A stretch of DNA of 64,000 nt from Longimicrobiaceae bacterium. Its GTDB lineage: Bacteria; Gemmatimonadota; Gemmatimonadetes; Longimicrobiales; Longimicrobiaceae. Each line of letters begins with the position of its first letter. Within the stretch, counting starts at the first letter, position 1. The DNA lies in contig JAUJOM010000011.1 of NCBI GenBank assembly GCA_030447645.1, positions 13,465-77,464 of the forward strand, in the 5' to 3' direction. Made by a program: the position numbers and the translations under genes. The notes under the pieces were generated by a model. The model ran no database searches. It saw nothing but the letters and a program-made list of their open reading frames with translations, and was not told the DNA's origin. Positions 40,008 through 48,806 of this stretch are shown here, piece by piece.

Positions 40008-40895
40008 TCAGATCCCGAAATCCACCACGCGCGGCGGGTCCTGCGCGTAGTCGTAAAAGCCCTTGCCCGACTTGCGACCCTGGTAGCCGAGCGAAACCAT
40101 GCGGCGAAGAAGCGGGGGTGATGCGTAGCGCTTATCCTTGTACTCGTTGTACATGATGTCCCCGATCTTGTCGAGCGTATCCAGCCCGACGAAGTCGCTG
40201 AGCGTGAAGGGACCCATGGGATACCCGGTGCCCAGCCGCATTCCCTTGTCGATGTCTTCCACCGAGGCTACTCCCTGCTCGACTGCGCGGATGGCGTCCA
40301 TCATGTACGGCACGAGCAACAGGTTCACCACAAACCCCGAGTTGTCTTTGCAAACGATGGGCTCTTTGCCCAGGGAACGAGCGAACTCGAAAGCCGTTTC
40401 GAATACCTCCGGGTCGGTGGCGATGGTTTTCACCACCTCTACCAGCTTCATCACCGGGACGGGGTTGAAGAAGTGCAGCCCCACCATTCGCTCCGGGCGC
40501 CTGGTGGCGGCTGCCATGTCGGCGATGGTGAGCGAGGAGGTATTGGAGGCGAAGATCGCCTCGGGGCCGCAGATGCCGTCCAAAGTCCGCCACATCTCGT
40601 TCTTGATCTCCAGGTCTTCTACCACAGCCTCGATGATGATGTCGCACTCCGCCAGCTCCTCCAGACTGGTGGTGCCCCGTAGCCGCCCCAGCGTGGAGTC
40701 CCGATCTTCCGCAGCGAGTTTTCCCTTGTCCACCGCCTTGCCGAGCTGCTTGCCGATGCCCGCGACTGCGCGCTCGTGCAGCGCGTCGCTTACTTCGCGG
40801 ACCACGGTGTCGTAGCCGGCCTGCGCCGATACCTGTGCGATACCACTCCCCATCAAGCCCGCTCCCAGCACGCCCACCCGCTTGATTTCCGGCAT
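40008..40895 (-). CDS. hbd: 3-hydroxybutyryl-CoA dehydrogenase
   Basis: Intact, 295 residues. The NAD-binding loop is VGVLGAGLMGSGIAQVSAQA, and catalytic blocks are IFASNTSSLTIADMAAAT, RMVGLHFFNPVPVMKLVEVV (catalytic His), CKDNSGFVVNLLLVPYMMDA and GYPMGPFTLSDFVGLDTLDK. It oxidises (S)-3-hydroxybutyryl-CoA to acetoacetyl-CoA or the reverse. With the thiolase in the same transcription unit it covers two steps between acetyl-CoA and hydroxybutyryl-CoA; crotonase and acyl-CoA dehydrogenase are not in the unit. Confidence 0.95.
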   Translation of the reverse strand: MPEIKRVGVLGAGLMGSGIAQVSAQAGYDTVVREVSDALHERAVAGIGKQLGKAVDKGKLAAEDRDSTLGRLRGTTSLEELAECDIIIEAVVEDLEIKNEMWRTLDGICGPEAIFASNTSSLTIADMAAATRRPERMVGLHFFNPVPVMKLVEVVKTIATDPEVFETAFEFARSLGKEPIVCKDNSGFVVNLLLVPYMMDAIRAVEQGVASVEDIDKGMRLGTGYPMGPFTLSDFVGLDTLDKIGDIMYNEYKDKRYASPPLLRRMVSLGYQGRKSGKGFYDYAQDPPRVVDFGI

Positions 40896-40944
40896 CAGTT
40901 TGGTCTCCAGAGGTGATTTGATCCTGCGTGTTCCCCAGCACCCA

Positions 40945-41772
40945 TCAGAAACGGGGCGGCTTGATGCGCTTCAACACCTCACCCCATTCCGAGCCTGCCG
41001 GACTGCGAAGCTCGCGGTGCTCCAGCCGGTCCAGAAAGCCCTCAAGCTTTTCCTGCGTCTGGCGCGTGGTGTAGCGGTAGCCCGCGCGCATGCCCAGCAT
41101 CCAGGCGCCTGCTATAGGAATGGCGGCCAGAGCCAGCAGATCTGGTGCTGCCGTGAAGAGGGCAAACACGGCGGGCGGTACGCCCATCACCGTGCCTGCG
41201 ACGGCACCACCTGCTACGTATCCCGTGCGATCGCCGGAAAGGTTCACCGACAGCTCCACAAGCGCCGTTTCGGCATCCACCGCGAGGACCGCGACGTCCA
41301 GCTCCTTGATGTCCAGCCGCGGCTCGCGGTGGCCGAACTGCCGCGCCACCCGGCCAAACCCGGCAGCGATGCTGCTGTCGCGCAGATAGCGCGTGCGATC
41401 GGGAAAGCGCCGCTGCACCATCATGTACTCGCAGCGAAGCAGGTATTCTTCCACCACCCGCCGGATCTCGTCCGCGGAGCCGCGGACCGTCCTTGCGGCC
41501 CTGATACGGCCCGGGCCCATCATGCTCGCCACCAGCCCCTGCTCCTCCGGCGCCTGGCTCCGGACGTCGCCGATCGCGCGGCGTACGTGCGCCGGCTCCA
41601 GACCCAGCTCATGGCCGATGCGCACCACCTCGGCCTCCGAAATTCCTTCGTCCGCGCCACCGGCGGCACTTTGCAGCTCCATCGCGCGCCGGATCACCGC
41701 CTCCAGCTCCTGGCTGGACAGGCGATGCGCGGGAAGGTTGCTCCCGCCTTCGCTGCCGCGGGCGTCACTCAT
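40945..41772 (-). CDS. Hypothetical protein with C-terminal two-helix membrane hairpin
   Basis: 275 residues from MSDARGSEGGSNLPAHRLSS. Residues 17-72 form a helical domain (LSSQELEAVIRRAMELQSAA, ISEAEVVRIGHELGLEPAHV) of a type often seen at the N-terminus of uncharacterised Gemmatimonadota proteins. The middle is a beta-rich soluble domain (ADEIRRVVEEYLLRCEYMMV, LVELSVNLSGDRTGYVAGGA). Two membrane segments follow (VAGTVMGVPPAVFALFTAAP and LLALAAIPIAGAWMLGMRAG), then a short cytoplasmic tail. Function unknown. It lies between thiolase and hbd with short gaps. Confidence 0.7.
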   Translation of the reverse strand: MSDARGSEGGSNLPAHRLSSQELEAVIRRAMELQSAAGGADEGISEAEVVRIGHELGLEPAHVRRAIGDVRSQAPEEQGLVASMMGPGRIRAARTVRGSADEIRRVVEEYLLRCEYMMVQRRFPDRTRYLRDSSIAAGFGRVARQFGHREPRLDIKELDVAVLAVDAETALVELSVNLSGDRTGYVAGGAVAGTVMGVPPAVFALFTAAPDLLALAAIPIAGAWMLGMRAGYRYTTRQTQEKLEGFLDRLEHRELRSPAGSEWGEVLKRIKPPRF

Positions 41773-41804
41773 GTTAAGGCCAACACCGGCCCGCGGTGTC
41801 TCGA

Positions 41805-43016
41805 TCAGGCGGGAAATGCCTCGACTACCACGGCGATCCCCTGCCCCCCGCCGATGCACGCGGTTCCAAGGCCAAAGCGCTTGCCCTGCCGGCGGAGCTC
41901 GTGAAGAAGCTGCACCGTGATCCGCGCGCCGGACGCGCCCAGCGGGTGGGACAGAGCAATCGCGCCACCCGAGACATTGGTGCGCTCCCGGTCAAGGCCC
42001 AGCTCTTTTTCCACCGCGCAGTATTGCGATGCAAACGCTTCGTTGACTTCGATCAGATCCATCTGTCCGAGTGTCATTCCGGCTTTCTTCAAAGCCATGC
42101 GCGACGCCGGCGCCGGTCCGATGCCCATGTGCCGCGGTTCGACACCGGCAATGCCGTACGACACAAAGCGCCCGATGGGCTTCAATCCGTTCCGGTCGGC
42201 ATATCCCGCCGACGAGATCATCATCGCCGCGGCCCCATCCCCGATCCCCGAGGCATTGCCGGCGGTAACCGTGCCGCCCTCCTTGAAGTACGGCTTCAGC
42301 TTGGCAAGCATCTCCGCCGTGGTCTCCGGCTTCATGTGCTCGTCGTGGGCGAATTCCTGCTCGCCCTTGCGGGTCTTGATCCGCACGGGAACGATAGAAG
42401 CGTCGTAGTGCTTGGCATCCCAGGACTGCTTCGCAAGCTGCTGCGAGCGCAGGGCGTACTCGTCGACCTCTTCCCGGGTGATGCCGTAATGTTCCGCCAG
42501 GTTTTCTGCGGTCACCGCCATGGAGCACCCCGCGAAGGTATCGGTGAGGGACTCCCACAGCATGTCCTCGTAGAACTTGCCGCTCGGGCCGAGACGCTGG
42601 TCACCCCAACGTGCTCCGCGGATTACGTGCGGTGCCTGGCTCATCGATTCCGCGCCGCCGCACAGCGCCACCTGGGTTTCGCCGAGCATGATCTCGTGGG
42701 CAGCGTTCACGATTGCCTGGAAGCCGGAGCCACAAAGCCGATTAACGGTGAGGGCAGGGGTGGTGACGGGCAGACCGGCCTTGAGGCCGACATGGCGGGC
42801 GAGGTAGATCGCGTCCGCAGAGGTGTGAAGCACGTTGCCGAACACGACGCTATCTACTTCGTCCGCCGAGATGCCGGCCCGCTCCACCGCGCATCGCGCA
42901 ACGGTCGCGCCGAGATCGGTGGCGGAAACGTCTTTGAGGGCTCCGCCGAAGGTGCCCATCCCGGTGCGCACAGCGGAGAGAAAAACTACGTCTTTGTCGG
43001 TTGCGTGCGTGGTCAT
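41805..43016 (-). CDS. Acetyl-CoA C-acyltransferase (thiolase)
   Basis: Intact, 403 residues. The nucleophilic cysteine is in LTVNRLCGSGFQAIVNAAHE, NEAFASQYCAVEKEL holds the NEAF motif, the catalytic histidine is in GGAIALSHPLGASGARITVQ and the general-base cysteine in GLGTACIGGGQGIAVVVEAF. The sequence is closest to acetoacetyl-CoA thiolases/acetyltransferases. First gene of the minus-strand unit thiolase, 2-TM protein, hbd, PPK2; divergent from pyrD. Confidence 0.93.
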   Translation of the reverse strand: MTTHATDKDVVFLSAVRTGMGTFGGALKDVSATDLGATVARCAVERAGISADEVDSVVFGNVLHTSADAIYLARHVGLKAGLPVTTPALTVNRLCGSGFQAIVNAAHEIMLGETQVALCGGAESMSQAPHVIRGARWGDQRLGPSGKFYEDMLWESLTDTFAGCSMAVTAENLAEHYGITREEVDEYALRSQQLAKQSWDAKHYDASIVPVRIKTRKGEQEFAHDEHMKPETTAEMLAKLKPYFKEGGTVTAGNASGIGDGAAAMMISSAGYADRNGLKPIGRFVSYGIAGVEPRHMGIGPAPASRMALKKAGMTLGQMDLIEVNEAFASQYCAVEKELGLDRERTNVSGGAIALSHPLGASGARITVQLLHELRRQGKRFGLGTACIGGGQGIAVVVEAFPA

Positions 43017-43077
43017 GGCCTACTTCCTCGCGTGTGAAATGCCGAGTGAGAAACCTCCGAATATGCTCCGCTCCGGC

Positions 43078-43106
43078 TTGCTGGCGCAAGACGAGGCGGG
43101 TACCTT
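43078..43106 (+). promoter_or_regulatory. Promoter of pyrD giving a near-leaderless transcript
   Basis: TTGCTG (43078-43083), 17-bp spacer, TACCTT (43101-43106). The ATG of pyrD at 43113 begins 7 nt after the -10, at the expected transcription start, and there is no space for a ribosome-binding site. Confidence 0.6.
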
Positions 43107-43112
43107 GGCGCC

Positions 43113-44180
43113 ATGCCCTACCGGCTCCTGCGCCCCATTTTCTTCCGCCTGCCGGCCGAAACCGCACACGAGTTCGGGAGCCGTTTGCTTCAGGGGGCAC
43201 TCGGCACAGCCGCCGCTCGCGCGGCGGCGCGTCGCGCTCTGGCAGTGGACCGGCCGGCGCTGCGCATCGAGCGCTGGGGCATTCAGTTCCCGAATCCCGT
43301 GGGACTTGCCGCCGGGTTCGACAAGTCAGGCACGCACCTCAACGCACTCGGCGCGCTGGGGTTCGGGTTCGTGGAGATCGGTACGGTGACGGCCGTGGCA
43401 CAGCCGGGAAACCCCCGGCCCCGGATGTTCCGGCTCCCGGTGGACCGGGCCCTGTTGAACCGGATGGGGTTCAACAATCCGGGAGCCGAGGCGATGACCG
43501 AGCGGCTTGCCCACACCCGAATCGAGCCGGTGCTCGGGATCAACCTCGGAAAGAGCAAGGTCACTCCGCTTGAGCAGGCGACCGACGACTATCTTCGCAG
43601 CATGGAGCTGCTGGAGCGCTACGCCGACTATCTGATAGTGAACGTCAGCTCGCCGAACACCCCAGGGTTGCGACAGCTCCAGGATGCGGGGCCGCTGCGG
43701 CAGCTACTCCGCGCCCTGCTTGCCCGCGCAACACGCCCGCTCCTGCTCAAGATCGCGCCGGATCTGTCGGACAGCCAAGTTGACGAAGTTGCCGACATCG
43801 CAGGGGAGGAGGGCGTATCCGGGCTCATAGCCACCAACACGACAGTCGCCCGCGAGAGACTCCGCACACCCGCGAACCAGCTGAATGCACTGGGCTCCGG
43901 GGGCATTAGCGGCGCACCAGTACACGGTCGTGCGCTGCAAGTCGTAGCTCGCATATACCGGCGGACCGAGGGTGCGTTGCCGGTCATCGGCGTTGGCGGG
44001 ATCTTCAACGCGGATCAAGCATGGGCGTTTGTCCGGGCGGGAGCGAGCTTGGTGCAGATCTGGACCGGCTTCGTATACGGAGGTCCGCTGACGCCGCGAC
44101 GCATCAATCTGGGCCTGGCGGAGCACCTGGACCGTGCGGGATTCCGGCACCTTCAGGACGCAGTGGGTTGCGGGCTGTGA
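43113..44180 (+). CDS. pyrD: Dihydroorotate dehydrogenase (quinone), class 2
   Basis: Intact, 355 residues. The N-terminal membrane-associated helices (MPYRLLRPIFFRLPAETAHE) are typical of class 2. FMN-site blocks: NPVGLAAGFDKSGTHLNALG, VEIGTVTAVAQPGNPRPRMF, NRMGFNNPGAEAM, the catalytic serine in YLIVNVSSPNTPGLRQLQDA, TNTTVARE and PVIGVGGIFNADQAWAFVRA. It is separated by 40 kb from pyrRBC. The hydrolase gene follows after 4 nt. Confidence 0.96.
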   Translation: MPYRLLRPIFFRLPAETAHEFGSRLLQGALGTAAARAAARRALAVDRPALRIERWGIQFPNPVGLAAGFDKSGTHLNALGALGFGFVEIGTVTAVAQPGNPRPRMFRLPVDRALLNRMGFNNPGAEAMTERLAHTRIEPVLGINLGKSKVTPLEQATDDYLRSMELLERYADYLIVNVSSPNTPGLRQLQDAGPLRQLLRALLARATRPLLLKIAPDLSDSQVDEVADIAGEEGVSGLIATNTTVARERLRTPANQLNALGSGGISGAPVHGRALQVVARIYRRTEGALPVIGVGGIFNADQAWAFVRAGASLVQIWTGFVYGGPLTPRRINLGLAEHLDRAGFRHLQDAVGCGL

Positions 44181-44184
44181 CCGG

Positions 44185-45258
44185 ATGATACGCGTGGGTC
44201 GCTTTCTCGCCAACTTTGTTCCGAACCGACCCATTGCGACCGACGAAATCAGCTTGGACGGAACGCAGGCGACGCTGTATCGCGGCACCACGCGCCGCGG
44301 CGCGCCCGGGTGGGTGGTTTTGCATGGAATTACAGTTCCAGGTCGCGCGCATCCCGCACTGATCCGGTTCGCACGGGCGCTCGCTGCATCGGGAGCGCCG
44401 GTGCTGGTTCCCGATATCCCGGCGTGGCGCGAGCTGTGGATCGCGCCAGTAGAAGCACAGGAGATCATTCGCACCTCCACCCGCTACCTGGCAGCGCATC
44501 CGGGCGTGCAGCCGGGGGGTGTCGGCCTGATCGGCTTTTCCTTCGGTGCGACACAGGCGCTGATCGCGGCTGGGGACCCGACGCTGCAAGACTCCATACG
44601 CGCAGTGCTGGGATTCGGGGCATATTGTGATGTCCGCCGCACACTGACCTGCATGCTCACGGGTGAGCACGAATGGGCGGGAGTGCACCACCAGCTACAC
44701 CCGGACCCGTATGGCCGGTGGATCGTGGCGGCGAACTATCTCACCCGCATCGCCGAGTACTCCGGGATGAGGTCGGTCGCGGCGGGTCTACGGGAGCTCG
44801 CTAAAGAGGCGGGCCGGATGAGGGTATTCGCCGGAGATCCCGCCCTGAACGGGGTCAACGCCCGCCTTCGGGCGAGTTTGGATGCAAACGAGCAGCAGGT
44901 CTGGGATCTGCTTGCGCCGCTGGCCGGTGAGGACCGGGTGGACTCAGCCGCGGCCGCAGAGTTCGCCGGCCGGCTAGCCGCTGCGGGAGTAGGAACCGAG
45001 CCGTTGCTCGATCCCAGGCCCTGCCTTCCCCGGATACGCCGCCGCGTCGTACTCGCCCATGGACGTGAGGACCGCCTGATCCCGTATACGGAAACGCTGC
45101 GTCTGCGGGCCATGCTGCCGCCGGAAACGCACGCCTCGGCTACGATCACCGGCCTTTTTGAGCACTCCGGCGGGAGCAGCGCTCTCCGCCGGGCCGCATA
45201 CGCCCGGGAAACCGTTCGCTTCGCCCGGCTGCTTCACCGGGCGCTTAGCAGCGTTTGA
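44185..45258 (+). CDS. Alpha/beta-fold hydrolase
   Basis: Intact, 357 residues from MIRVGRFLANFVPNRPIATD. The oxyanion region is APGWVVLHGITVPGRAHPAL, the nucleophile elbow GGVGLIGFSFGATQALIAAG (GFSFG), the acid is probably in VVLAHGREDRLIPYTETLRL, and the histidine in GLFEHSGGSSALRRAAY. A long helical cap lies between strands 6 and 7 (residues about 170-280). Substrate unknown. Co-transcribed with pyrD (4-nt gap). Confidence 0.82.
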   Translation: MIRVGRFLANFVPNRPIATDEISLDGTQATLYRGTTRRGAPGWVVLHGITVPGRAHPALIRFARALAASGAPVLVPDIPAWRELWIAPVEAQEIIRTSTRYLAAHPGVQPGGVGLIGFSFGATQALIAAGDPTLQDSIRAVLGFGAYCDVRRTLTCMLTGEHEWAGVHHQLHPDPYGRWIVAANYLTRIAEYSGMRSVAAGLRELAKEAGRMRVFAGDPALNGVNARLRASLDANEQQVWDLLAPLAGEDRVDSAAAAEFAGRLAAAGVGTEPLLDPRPCLPRIRRRVVLAHGREDRLIPYTETLRLRAMLPPETHASATITGLFEHSGGSSALRRAAYARETVRFARLLHRALSSV

Positions 45259-45272
45259 AAGCTCCTTGGCGG

Positions 45273-45479
45273 CTACTTCCTGCCGCCGAAAAGACCTCCG
45301 AGCGCACCGAGCCCTCCCCCACCGCCGCCCTGCACCATCTGCATCAGCTTGCCGCGAAAAGGGGCCGGCACGCGCGAATCCAGAAACTCCACCGCCGCGT
45401 CCACCGCCTTGCCGCGCCTGCTCAGGCGGAAGGTTGGCCGCGCCGCAACATGCTGTACCAGCTCGTCGATCATTGCCAT
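45273..45479 (-). CDS. Small protein with glycine-rich C-terminus
   Basis: 68 residues: MAMIDELVQHVAARPTFRLS, AVDAAVEFLDSRVPAPFRGK, then LMQMVQGGGGGGLGALGGLF and a basic end. The ordered part is two short helices; the glycine tail resembles YidB/DUF937-like proteins but the family cannot be assigned. It is intact and lies just downstream of the hydrolase gene on the opposite strand. Confidence 0.55.
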   Translation of the reverse strand: MAMIDELVQHVAARPTFRLSRRGKAVDAAVEFLDSRVPAPFRGKLMQMVQGGGGGGLGALGGLFGGRK

Positions 45480-45540
45480 GGGATATCTCCGGGTTTGGGA
45501 CGTAAGCTCGGCTCGTGAATCAGATGAAGCCCGGTGAGCT

Positions 45541-45903
45541 CTACACGACTTGTGCCGCACCTCGAAGTATGAACTCGTAGGTGCCCGGCGCGGGAAATAC
45601 CGCATTTTCGAGGGGCAAGACGAGTGGCGTTTGCGGTGGTGCACCATTTTCAGCAGGAAATGATACATCGGTTTCCACGTTGATGGACACCGCACGGACT
45701 TGCCGACGGATCGAGCAGGTCGATGCTGAACCGCTGGGTGCCGCTTTCGCCCGCTCCCACTCCAGCACCACGACTAGCGTTAGATGATCCTGCTGCGCCG
45801 GAAACCCCGGCGCGTAGAGCTGGTGAAAAACGCCATGTACGTCTATACGCCCATCAGCCCGGGCACTCGCGTGCTCACACACCAGCGAATACAGCACTTT
45901 CAT
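45541..45903 (-). CDS. DUF6941-like small beta-rich protein
   Basis: 120 residues. [40 protein letters not shown] and LTLVVVLEWERAKA start a beta-sandwich; the end is PGTYEFILRGAAQVV. Residues about 58-72 look out of register although the frame stays open, suggesting two compensating indels near 45729 and 45690. Proteins of this kind (DUF6941) are of unknown function. The ATG overlaps the hisD stop as ATGA. Confidence 0.6.
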   Translation of the reverse strand: MKVLYSLVCEHASARADGRIDVHGVFHQLYAPGFPAQQDHLTLVVVLEWERAKAAPSGSASTCSIRRQVRAVSINVETDVSFPAENGAPPQTPLVLPLENAVFPAPGTYEFILRGAAQVV

Positions 45904-47194
45904 CCGTTCTCCAGTCGCACCCGCACGGCCGCGGCGTGCCCGTACAGGTGTTCAGCTTCGGCCAATCGGATCACGTCCTCCGCCTGAGCCCGGAACCGCT
46001 CGGCGAGTACCCCAGCAGGCTCGTGCGTTTGAGGAAGTCGTACACACCCAGTGGCGAAGCCCAGCGCGCCGTTCCCCCGGTGGGCAGCACATGGTTGGGG
46101 CCGGCGTAGTAGTCGCCCAGCGGCTCGGGCGTCCAGCTTCCAAGGAAGATCGCCCCCGCATTGCGGATGCGCCCGGCAAGGAGGAGCGGTTCGGCGACGA
46201 GCAGCTCCAGGTGCTCCGGTGCCCGCAGATCCGCCACCGCCGCGGCGGCTTCAGGTCCGGAACGATCACGACCAGACCATTCGCCTCCAGCGCAGCCCGC
46301 GCGATCTCCCGCCGGGGGTTGGTTTCGAGCAGCGCCTCCAGGTGCCGCGGCACCGCGTCAGCGAGCGCGGGAGACGTGGTGACCAGCCATGCCACCGCAT
46401 CCGGGTCGTGCTCAGCCTGGCCGATCAGGTCCGCCGCCACGTGCCGGGCATCGGCTGTGTCATCGGCGATGATCAAGATTTCCGACGGCCCGGCGACCAT
46501 GTCGATGTCGACGCGGCCAAAGACCTGCCGCTTGGCTTCCGCCACCCAGCGGTTGCCTGGGCCCACGATCTTGTCCACCGCCTGGAACGGTCTCGGTTCC
46601 GTATGCGAGCGCGGCTACCGCCTGTGCGCCCCCGACGCGAACTACCACCGTCACTCCAGCGACGTGCGCGGCGGCAAGCACGACCTGCTCCACCTGCCCT
46701 TCCCGGGCAGGCGTGACCATGGCAATCTCTTCCACACCCGCAACGCTCGCCGGAAGCGCGTTCATCAGCACCGAGGATGGGTATGCAGCCCGCCCCCCGG
46801 GCACGTAGATGCCCACCCGCCGGAGCGGCGCCACTCGCTGACCGAGCACTGAGCCATCGGGAAGTAGATCGAGAAAGCCGCTTTCCCGCTGGCGCTCGTG
46901 AAAACGCCGGATGTTGTCAGCCGCGCGGCGAAGCGCGTCCAGGAGCGCAGAATCCAGTCCAGCCGCCGCTTCGGCAAGAGCGTCGGCGGGGAGGCGCAGG
47001 TCGGCGGCACTGGCGACGTGCAGGCCATCGAAGCGGGAGGTATACTCCAGCAGTGCGGCATCGCCCCGTGAAGCCACCTCGCTGATGATCCTGGCAACCG
47101 TGTCGCGAAGCTCCGGCTCATTGTGGGGCGCAGTCTGCGCCAGGACCGCAAGCTCCGCGAAGGGTGGCGCGCTGTGGATGGTGCGCAGCTTCAC
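45900..47194 (-). CDS. hisD: Histidinol dehydrogenase (frameshifted)
   Basis: Oxidises histidinol to histidine, last two steps of the pathway. N-terminal half intact: [39 protein letters not shown]. After a lost base near 46583 it continues [40 protein letters not shown], then [20 protein letters not shown] (catalytic EH), GNHVLPT-like [20 protein letters not shown], ending [20 protein letters not shown]. Further shifts near 46240 and 45990. The ATG overlaps the hisG stop as ATGA. Confidence 0.94.
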
Positions 47195-47829
47195 GAGATC
47201 GCAGCCTCCAGCAGGCCGATCATGCGCTCATGCTCCCGCAGGCGGAGCTTGTGGCTGGCCCGATTGACGATCCAGCGCGCGGAAGATTCGAGCACCGTAT
47301 CCACTACCACCAGCCCGTTATCGGCGAGGGTGCGACCGGTCTGCACCAGGTCCACGATCCAGTGGGAAAGTCCCACCAGCGGAGCGATCTCCACCGACCC
47401 GGTGATGCGGATCAGATCGACCTGCAGGCCACGAGCGGCGAAGAAGCGGCGGGAGGTGGCGGTGTATTTGGTAGCCACGCGCGGCGTCCCGCCTCCGGGG
47501 AGAATCGGGTACGCCGCGTCCTCCCGGGCAGCGACGGCGAGTACGCATGCGCCGAAGCGCAGGTCCAGCGGGTGCAGAACGTCAGATCCGTGCTCCCCGA
47601 GAACGTCGAAACCGGCCACACCCGCGTCCGCCACCCCGGATTCCACATATACCGGGACGTCGGCACTCTTTACCGGCAGAAATTCAAAATTGCCATCCGT
47701 AGAGGGGAGTACCAGCCGACGGCTCGCGAAATCTTCCGGAGCTATGCCGTGGCCGAGCTGCTCGAAGAGCTGCAGCGCCTGATCCATCATGCGACCCTTG
47801 GGAAGCGCGATTCGCAGTGGGCGGCTCAT
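47191..47829 (-). CDS. hisG: ATP phosphoribosyltransferase, short form (HisG-S)
   Basis: Intact, 212 residues: MSRPLRIALPKGRMMDQALQ, VKSADVPVYVESGVADAGVA, GFDVLGEHG, VATKYTATSRRFFAARGLQV and the PRPP loop VDTVLESSARWIVNRASHKL region. The short form lacks the C-terminal regulatory domain and needs HisZ, encoded immediately upstream with an ATGA overlap. First committed step of histidine synthesis, feedback inhibited through HisZ. Confidence 0.95.
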   Translation of the reverse strand: MSRPLRIALPKGRMMDQALQLFEQLGHGIAPEDFASRRLVLPSTDGNFEFLPVKSADVPVYVESGVADAGVAGFDVLGEHGSDVLHPLDLRFGACVLAVAAREDAAYPILPGGGTPRVATKYTATSRRFFAARGLQVDLIRITGSVEIAPLVGLSHWIVDLVQTGRTLADNGLVVVDTVLESSARWIVNRASHKLRLREHERMIGLLEAAIS

Positions 47830-48800
47830 GCGGGGAGTGCGTCCGCGAGCGCATCGGTTTCCAGCGCGAATCCCACCGCCGGGCGATCGGCGCCATAAAG
47901 GCCGAGCAGACCATCGTAGCGCCCGCCGAAACCCACCGCCCTGCCCACCCCGGCGACAAACACCTCCCACTGAGCGCCCGTGTAGTAGCCCAGCCCACGC
48001 ACCTCCCCGAGATCGTAAACCACATGTGCCTTTTCCTGCTCCGTCAGCAGCGCGTCGCAATCCTGGAGCGAGCGTATCGCTTCGTCCGCCCCCGCGTCGG
48101 CAGCAACCGCGGCGGCCCGGAGAAGCACGACGCTACGTCCGATCAAAGTCGGCAGCTCGGCGAGCACCCGCTGGACGGCTTCGGAGGTGCCGGCCTCGCG
48201 CGCGTGCGCTGCCAGTGTCGCCCGGTCCTTGCGGTCGATCGCCTCTCGCAGCCGTTCCGCGGCAAGGGGAGAGAGTTCATCCAGCAGGGGGCGCACGAAA
48301 CGAACGTCGCCCACGTTGATTTGAAAGTCACGAATACCCAGATCGTGTAGCACCCGGATGGCCAGGCGGAGGATCTCGACGTCGGCCACGGGCGAGGCAT
48401 CCCCGATCAATTCCGCGCCGAGCTGAAAGGTTTCGCGTCGGCGCGCGCCACCCTCGCTCTCCTGCCGGTACACCTTGCCGGCATAGCACAGGCGAATGGG
48501 GAGATGGGCGTCGCGCAGCTTGGTCGCGGCCATACGGGCGATGGCGGAGGTAAAATCCGCGCGGAGCGCCACCCGGCGCCCATCCCGGTCGACGAAACGG
48601 ATCAGCCGGTCCGCCAGCCCGGGACCGGCACCCCGGGTGAAGACTTCCTCATACTCGAAGGTGGGCGGAACAACCTCGGAATAGCCGAACTGCTCAGCCA
48701 ATGAAAACCAGGCCGCCTGCACCCGGCGCCTGCGGCGTACGTCGTCGGCGAGCAGATCCTGCGAACCCGGTGGAACTTCGGCGATGCTCCGATACATCAC
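47826..48800 (-). CDS. hisZ: ATP phosphoribosyltransferase regulatory subunit
   Basis: Intact, 324 residues, HisRS-like paralogue: PPGSQDLLADDVRRRRRVQA, VPPTFEYEEVFTRGAGPGLA, RVALRADFTSAIARMAATKL (motif 2 region), YAGKVYRQESEGGARRRETF, QLGAELIG, and the motif 3-like AVGFGGRYDGLLGLYGADRP. It lacks the HisRS anticodon-binding domain and histidine-specific loops. Together with HisG-S it forms the hetero-octamer. First gene of the hisZGD unit. Confidence 0.93.
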   Translation of the reverse strand: MMYRSIAEVPPGSQDLLADDVRRRRRVQAAWFSLAEQFGYSEVVPPTFEYEEVFTRGAGPGLADRLIRFVDRDGRRVALRADFTSAIARMAATKLRDAHLPIRLCYAGKVYRQESEGGARRRETFQLGAELIGDASPVADVEILRLAIRVLHDLGIRDFQINVGDVRFVRPLLDELSPLAAERLREAIDRKDRATLAAHAREAGTSEAVQRVLAELPTLIGRSVVLLRAAAVAADAGADEAIRSLQDCDALLTEQEKAHVVYDLGEVRGLGYYTGAQWEVFVAGVGRAVGFGGRYDGLLGLYGADRPAVGFALETDALADALPA

Positions 48801-48806
48801 GGCAAC

